Made by a program: the position numbers and the translations under genes. Below, piece after piece: positions 5,827 to 9,767 of a stretch of 9,767 bases of DNA. The notes below the pieces were generated by a model. That model ran no database searches. It was not told where the DNA came from and saw only the letters and a list, made by a program, of their open reading frames with translations. How positions within the stretch are numbered: position 1 is the first letter of the stretch; each line of letters begins with the position of its first letter. Source of the DNA: UMGS973 sp045599945 (GTDB lineage Bacteria > Bacillota > Clostridia > Peptostreptococcales > Anaerovoracaceae); the NCBI GenBank assembly GCA_045599945.1, contig JAZRWY010000044.1, forward strand, positions 1 to 9,767, in the 5' to 3' direction.

Positions 5827-8637
5827 CTATTTCTTCTTGAAATTCCTGGTGATGGTCAGAATGTTTCTTCCGTTTTCATATCTATACTTCATGTCATCCA
5901 TGGTCTTCTTGACAATGAAGATGCCCAGTCCGCCGATTTCCCGCTCTTCAGCCGAAAGGGTTGTATCCGGGTCATCTTTCGTGACCGGATTATATGGGAT
6001 TCCCTCGTCTATGAATGTAATGTCTACCCTATCCGGATTCTTTTTCGGATTGAGTCTTACTGTGATCGGTCCTCTTTCCTCACCATAACCATAACTTACG
6101 ATATTATTGACAATTTCATCTATCGCAACATTGATGCTTACCACATCAGCCATTGATCCGCCCATGCCTGAGACCTTCTCTTCGACAAATTCCGTAATCC
6201 GCCCGATGTCCTTGAGTTCCGCCTGTTCAATCTTCATCTCAGGCTTTCCGATATATCGCAGCGCAAGCATGGTAATATCGTCAAACTGCGGAGCATCTCC
6301 CACAAAACGGTCCACATCTTCTTTAACCATTCTGCAGAGTTCATCCATGCTTTCCTTTCCGCCGGCATTCAGAACTCTCAGCAGCCGGCTTTCGCCGTAC
6401 AGCTGGTTCTCTGCATTTGTCGCTTCCGTAACACCATCGGTATACAGGAAAATGGTGCTTCCCGGTGCAAGTTTTGCTTCCTGCACCCGATAGCCGACAC
6501 CTTCCATCCCCGCCAGAACAAAACCGGATTTGATGTCCATGTATTCAAATGTTCCATCCTCTTTCTGGATGACAGGCGGATTATGTCCTGCATTTGCAAA
6601 TCTGATGGTTCCGTTCTCCAGATTGATGCTGCCCTGCCATGCAGTGACAAACATTCCGGCATCATTACCCTCGCAAAGCGCATTGTTGCCTTCCGTGAAG
6701 ACAACATCCAGGCTGAAACCTGCCTCTGTAAGCGTCTGAAGTTCCGTCTTGGCCCGCATCATGAACATGGCTGCAGGAATTCCCTTTCCTGAAACATCAG
6801 CAATCAGGAAGTGCAGAATTTCATCTTCCGTCATATAGAAGTCGTAGAAATCTCCACCGACCTCCTTTGCTGCATTCATGGTTGCACAGATGTCAAAGTC
6901 TTCCCTCTCTCCATATACCTTATCCGTCTTCGGAAGTGCCGACTTCTGAATGTCTCTTGCAAATTCCAGTTCGGCGTCAATCCTCGCCGACGCCTGTGCA
7001 ATATATTCCTTCAGTGTGTCGACAGTGCTGTTGATATCGTCCGAAAGGGATGCGAACTCTTCGCTTGAACGGACATTGACGGTTTCGGACAGGTCGCCCC
7101 CTGTTATTCTTCTCAGCGAGCTGTTTACTGTCTTGATCTGGTTTACAACAATCAGCTTAATAAGCATGTAGATGACAAAGAACAGCGTAGCAAAAATAAG
7201 AATTTCCATAAAGCTGTTGACATATACCGCGATGTTTCTCGACTTTAATGCTTCTGCAACAGGAAGTACCGATACGATATAATAGCCTTCTGCAGGAAGA
7301 ACCTGGCAATAGGACTCCTGACCGTTCAATGTGCAGGTGATTGTCTTGCCCTCCTTTGCACCTGTGATGGTTTTCTTTGCCTTTTCTGACAAAGCATTCT
7401 CCATTTCCTCCGGTGCGCTTACAATGCTGCATCCCTCATCCATGATGAGGATATATCCCGAAGTGCCTACATGACTGTTTTTCGTGGCACCCACAACCTC
7501 CTGGTTGATGCTTTCCTGAATCTGCTTTGCCGTATATCCCACCTGCAGATACCCGTCGCCATAAGCAACGCCTGCATATTTTCTCTTGATTTTTTCATCG
7601 CTGGAAATTGTCCCGTACTGCTGAACATATTCGCCGGTCTTCTCAATATTCTTCATAAACTCAAGGGACTGTCCCCCGCTGTTCATGTCAAAACCTTCAT
7701 ATTCTGTCACCGAGCTTTCAACGATGATTCCTCTGCTGTCGATGATGCTTATTTCAGCCAGCCCGTTCTCCCGGAGGGTTTTCTGGATTCCATCCCGATC
7801 CACCTGATCTGCGACAACATAGGCAATCCCTAGAAGCGTCTCATCCGAAGCATCCTTTATATTCAGATACGCTTCATCATTTGCCAGGGACAGCATGGAA
7901 TCTGTCTGCGAACCGGATATTCTGTCCTGAAGTTCAAAAACAAAGCTCGAAGTGAAAACAAAAGCGATTGCTACAGTAATCAGCAGATATTTTTGTATTT
8001 TTGCAGAAATCTTAATGGCATCGTCCCGTCTGTAAAAAAAATGCTCCTTTGCAGCAAGGGTAACCGCAATGGCAGCAAACAGTACAGAAATGCCGTTTGC
8101 AATAATCATCGGAAACGAACAGGACTGAATGACATCCATGGCCTTTTCCGTCTCATCCATGTTTGTAATGAATACCATTGTCAGATGGAAGACCTCCATG
8201 ACGATCCCTATGGCAAAGGCCATCAGCCATCCCGGTTTTCTTCCTTCAAACATGTATTTTCTGAGAAATGCAGCAAGGAATCCTGCAATAATTGTCGATA
8301 CTGTACAGGCTACCTTTGTGAATGTGCCGATTCCCCAGTATACCGCAATCCATCTCTCGATGCCGCCAATGAGACCTGCGATGATTCCTGCAGGGCCCCC
8401 AAACATGAGACCTGCTGTCAGAACAGCCGCGTCCCTGCAGTTTACCTGTGCGCCGTTAATCGGTATTCCAAACTCCGTTCCGCAGATGGCCAGAATCCCG
8501 AAAACGATTCCTATGACTGCATATCTTTTAGGAGAATTCTTTTCTCCCAGAAGTTTTTTCTGATCCAGTTTGTATAAGATGAGAGCTGCAATCATCGGGA
8601 AACATGCAGCGATGCTTAATGATATATATTCATTCAT
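5827..8637 (-). CDS. Membrane sensor with PP2C (SpoIIE) phosphatase and RsbW-like ATPase domains
   Basis: A 936-residue signalling protein. Residues 5-195 form about six membrane segments; NCRDAAVLTAGLMFGG and GLIGGIERW (66-96) resemble the LytS-type 5TM receptor domain. A further segment (215-234), an extracellular ligand-sensor region (about 235-470, Cache-like, with GTSGYILIMD near 391), a last segment (475-497), HAMP (about 495-548) and a helical linker follow. The SpoIIE/PP2C domain (590-795) keeps its likely metal ligands: GGDFYD (D596), DVSGKG (D614), YTDG (D734), FDD (D786, D787), plus AGHNPP at 683. The C-terminus (805-935) is a GHKL ATPase with AIDEIVNN (838-845), DEGIPYNP (877) and GGLGIFIVK (902), as in RsbW/SpoIIAB anti-sigma kinases. 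It probably sets the phosphorylation of an STAS-domain partner; none is encoded here. GAGG (8645-8648) lies 7 nt before the ATG. Codon use (CTG, CGG, TCC) differs from the neighbouring aldehyde dehydrogenase gene. The ligand is unknown. Confidence 0.92.
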   Translation of the reverse strand: MNEYISLSIAACFPMIAALILYKLDQKKLLGEKNSPKRYAVIGIVFGILAICGTEFGIPINGAQVNCRDAAVLTAGLMFGGPAGIIAGLIGGIERWIAVYWGIGTFTKVACTVSTIIAGFLAAFLRKYMFEGRKPGWLMAFAIGIVMEVFHLTMVFITNMDETEKAMDVIQSCSFPMIIANGISVLFAAIAVTLAAKEHFFYRRDDAIKISAKIQKYLLITVAIAFVFTSSFVFELQDRISGSQTDSMLSLANDEAYLNIKDASDETLLGIAYVVADQVDRDGIQKTLRENGLAEISIIDSRGIIVESSVTEYEGFDMNSGGQSLEFMKNIEKTGEYVQQYGTISSDEKIKRKYAGVAYGDGYLQVGYTAKQIQESINQEVVGATKNSHVGTSGYILIMDEGCSIVSAPEEMENALSEKAKKTITGAKEGKTITCTLNGQESYCQVLPAEGYYIVSVLPVAEALKSRNIAVYVNSFMEILIFATLFFVIYMLIKLIVVNQIKTVNSSLRRITGGDLSETVNVRSSEEFASLSDDINSTVDTLKEYIAQASARIDAELEFARDIQKSALPKTDKVYGEREDFDICATMNAAKEVGGDFYDFYMTEDEILHFLIADVSGKGIPAAMFMMRAKTELQTLTEAGFSLDVVFTEGNNALCEGNDAGMFVTAWQGSINLENGTIRFANAGHNPPVIQKEDGTFEYMDIKSGFVLAGMEGVGYRVQEAKLAPGSTIFLYTDGVTEATNAENQLYGESRLLRVLNAGGKESMDELCRMVKEDVDRFVGDAPQFDDITMLALRYIGKPEMKIEQAELKDIGRITEFVEEKVSGMGGSMADVVSINVAIDEIVNNIVSYGYGEERGPITVRLNPKKNPDRVDITFIDEGIPYNPVTKDDPDTTLSAEEREIGGLGIFIVKKTMDDMKYRYENGRNILTITRNFKKK

Positions 8638-8673
8638 ACCTATGCCTCAATTAATAATTTTTTTTATTTAATA

Positions 8674-8703
8674 ATTATACCATATGTCATTGGAATTTTT
8701 CCA
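8674..8703 (-). promoter_or_regulatory. Extended -10 promoter of the sensor phosphatase gene
   Basis: TGGTATAAT at 8674-8682 on the minus strand is a complete extended -10. A weak -35 (TGGAAA, 4 of 6, 8698-8703) stands 18 bp upstream. The start should be near 8667, giving a leader of about 30 nt. A short palindrome (TGGAA-TTT-TTCCA, 8691-8703) covers the -35 and could be an operator. Confidence 0.65.
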
Positions 8704-8785
8704 TATTGTAACTGAAAAACACTTCAGATACCATAGAATTGCCATCTTTCCTCATCGCGGAGTCTCTGTCATTTTTTTGCACTAA

Positions 8786-8813
8786 ATCACTTGAATTTCT
8801 TTCATAAAGTGAT
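8786..8813. repeat. Inverted repeat spanning the core promoter of the aldehyde dehydrogenase gene
   Basis: ATCACTT (8786-8792) and AAGTGAT (8807-8813) are perfect 7-bp arms with 14 bp between, so their centres are 21 bp (two helical turns) apart. The left arm overlaps the -35 and the right arm holds the TG of the extended -10. A dimeric repressor bound here would block RNA polymerase. It does not match the Rex consensus, and I cannot name the regulator. Confidence 0.5.
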
Positions 8814-8818
8814 ATAGT
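8791..8818 (+). promoter_or_regulatory. Promoter of the aldehyde dehydrogenase gene
   Basis: TTGAAT (8791-8796), 16 bp, TATAGT (8813-8818), with TG at 8810-8811 forming an extended -10. The start should be near 8825, giving a leader of about 68 nt. A second TATAAT (8856-8861) has no usable -35 and is less likely. Confidence 0.68.
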
Positions 8819-8825
8819 ATAGAGT

Positions 8826-8852
8826 AGGTTGATTTTTTGGTTGTATCAACCT
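8826..8852 (+). promoter_or_regulatory. Hairpin at the predicted 5' end of the aldehyde dehydrogenase mRNA
   Basis: AGGTTGAT (8826-8833) pairs perfectly with ATCAACCT (8845-8852), an 8-bp stem with an 11-nt loop. It begins within 1-2 nt of the predicted transcript start and has no T-run after it, so it is not a terminator. Hairpins at the extreme 5' end are known to stabilise Bacillota mRNAs. A second GGTTG in the loop (8839-8843) can form a smaller alternative hairpin with the same CAACC. Confidence 0.55.
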
Positions 8853-8892
8853 GCATATAATGTTAATTAAATTTTTTAAGGAGGACTATAAA

Positions 8893-9767
8893 ATGTCAAT
8901 GAACGAACATGATTATGTTGCAATGCTAGTTGAAAAAGCTAGAAAAGCACAGGCAATCGCAAACGATTTTACTCAGGAAGACTGTGATCTTCTTACAGCA
9001 GCTGTAGCTTACGGTTTAACTAAGGGCGGCGACGCTTTAAAGTATGGCCAGATGCTTGTTGAAGAATCAGGAATGGGTATTGCAGAAGATAAGGAACAGA
9101 AGATGTATGGTAAGATCTGGGGATCATACGTACAGATGAAGGACGAACAGTCAGTTGGTAAGCTTTATGACGATCCTGAAACAGGAATGGCATGCTATGC
9201 TAAGCCAATGGGCGTTGTTTGCGGAATCATGCCAGTAACAAACGGAGAAGCTACTCCAGTTGTTAAGGCTAACATGGCTCTCAAGACTAGAAACGCTATC
9301 ATCCTTGCTCCTCATCCAAAGGCAAAGAAGTTAACAGTTATAATCGTAGGCAAGATCAGACAGATCATCGAATCATTAGGATATCCTGCAGACCTTGTAC
9401 AGGTAGTAGAACCTGAATACGTTAACCTTAGAACTTCTCAGGAATTAATGGCACAGTGCGATTTCATCCTTGCTACTGGCGGAGAAGCTCTTGTAGAAGC
9501 TGCTTACTCATCAGGTACTCCAGCAATCGGCGTTGGTGTTGGTAACACAGTATCAATCATCGATGGAACTACTAAGATGGCAGACGTTGCTGACATGATC
9601 GTAAGATCAAAGAAGTTCGATAACGCTACTTCATGCTCAACTGAAAACAACATCGTAGTATTCGAAGAAGTATACGATGAATGGAAAGAAGAAATGGCTA
9701 AGGCTGGCGCTGTATTATTCGAAGAAGGTTCAGAAGAAAAGGCTAAGTTAAGAGCTGCTATGTGGCC
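8893..9767 (+). CDS. CoA-acylating aldehyde dehydrogenase (AdhE/EutE/SauS-like), 3' end cut off by the window
   Basis: NAD(P)-linked enzyme that interconverts an acyl-CoA and its aldehyde. The 291 visible codons include MLVEESGMGIAEDK (54-67), VCGIMPVTNGEATP (109-122), LKTRNAIILAPHPKAK (130-145), ILATGG (192-197), AAYSSGTPAIGVGVGN (203-218) and the catalytic-cysteine segment FDNATSCSTEN (C248). These resemble the aldehyde half of AdhE and stand-alone acylating dehydrogenases such as EutE and SauS. Because the window ends here, a bifunctional AdhE (about 870 residues) and a single-domain enzyme (about 470) cannot be told apart, and the substrate (acetyl-CoA, sulfoacetaldehyde or other) is open. 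AAGGAGG (8878-8884) is 8 nt before the ATG. Codons are strongly restricted: all six arginines are AGA and 12 of 13 serines are TCA, suggesting very high expression. It is transcribed divergently from the sensor gene under its own promoter. Confidence 0.93.
   Translation, partial: MSMNEHDYVAMLVEKARKAQAIANDFTQEDCDLLTAAVAYGLTKGGDALKYGQMLVEESGMGIAEDKEQKMYGKIWGSYVQMKDEQSVGKLYDDPETGMACYAKPMGVVCGIMPVTNGEATPVVKANMALKTRNAIILAPHPKAKKLTVIIVGKIRQIIESLGYPADLVQVVEPEYVNLRTSQELMAQCDFILATGGEALVEAAYSSGTPAIGVGVGNTVSIIDGTTKMADVADMIVRSKKFDNATSCSTENNIVVFEEVYDEWKEEMAKAGAVLFEEGSEEKAKLRAAMW

Noticed and set aside
7993..8577. Plus-strand open frame of 194 codons, cysteine-rich, opposite the membrane part of the sensor gene.
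   Set aside because: It is antisense to a membrane domain with clear helices and a recognised receptor motif. It has no RBS or promoter, and its cysteines show no ordered metal-binding spacing.
8651..8676. Direct repeat TTAATAATT at 8651-8659 and 8668-8676.
   Set aside because: Both copies are pure A/T in a low-complexity stretch, where such a 9-mer can recur by chance.
8712..8727. Inverted repeat CTGAA-N6-TTCAG in the divergent gap.
   Set aside because: Arms are only 5 bp, it lies outside both predicted core promoters, and it matches no operator I can name.
8856..8861. TATAAT as an alternative -10 for the aldehyde dehydrogenase gene.
   Set aside because: No acceptable -35 lies 15-19 bp upstream, and its TG is one base out of register for an extended -10. 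The 8791-8818 promoter is better.
8786..8870. A Rex (NADH-sensing repressor) operator in front of the aldehyde dehydrogenase gene.
   Set aside because: Rex sites need TTGTGAA-type or TTGTTAA-type arms with 4 bp between. The nearest candidates here (TGAA-N5-TTCA at 8792-8804 and TTAATTAA at 8863-8870) have the wrong spacing or only part of the motif.

Overview
The window looks like a chromosomal segment of an anaerobic, fermentative Bacillota (Clostridia-type) bacterium. The evidence is: a single-chain pyruvate:ferredoxin oxidoreductase (PFOR), a multi-cluster ferredoxin of the RnfB type, the low-GC Gram-positive infC-rpmI-rplT order, strong AGGAGG ribosome binding sites, a SpoIIE-type phosphatase and a CoA-acylating aldehyde dehydrogenase. 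The genus cannot be fixed from this sequence.

Layout. Everything from 1 to 8637 is on the minus strand, and only the last gene is on the plus strand. In transcription order, a large membrane sensor with both a PP2C-type phosphatase and a RsbW-like ATPase domain (8637-5827) has its own extended -10 promoter and ends at a hairpin terminator (5799-5822). A TTGACA-17-TATTCT promoter (5740-5768) then starts the translation operon infC-rpmI-rplT (5608-4473). Its leader of about 125 nt can form a terminator hairpin with a U-run or a competing upstream pairing, and infC appears to start at AUA. This operon ends at a terminator at 4434-4462. A consensus TTGACA-17-TATAAT promoter (4240-4268), preceded by a 37-bp imperfect palindrome (4280-4316), drives a two-gene redox operon: a soluble RnfB-like protein with an internal tandem duplication (4157-2901) and PFOR (2896 to beyond position 1).

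Divergent from the sensor gene, a plus-strand acylating aldehyde dehydrogenase (8893 to beyond 9767) has very biased codon use. Its promoter is covered by an inverted repeat, and its predicted mRNA starts in a hairpin.

How the genes fit together (inference). PFOR turns pyruvate into acetyl-CoA and low-potential electrons. The co-translated multi-cluster protein is the obvious candidate to take or distribute those electrons. The aldehyde dehydrogenase could reduce acetyl-CoA or another acyl-CoA, or oxidise an aldehyde, and so dispose of or supply reductant. The sensor probably controls an STAS anti-anti-sigma type partner that is not in this window. The only gene-free stretch over 300 bases is 4158-4472. 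The 255-base divergent gap 8638-8892 is regulatory. No tRNA, rRNA, CRISPR array, insertion sequence or attachment site was seen.
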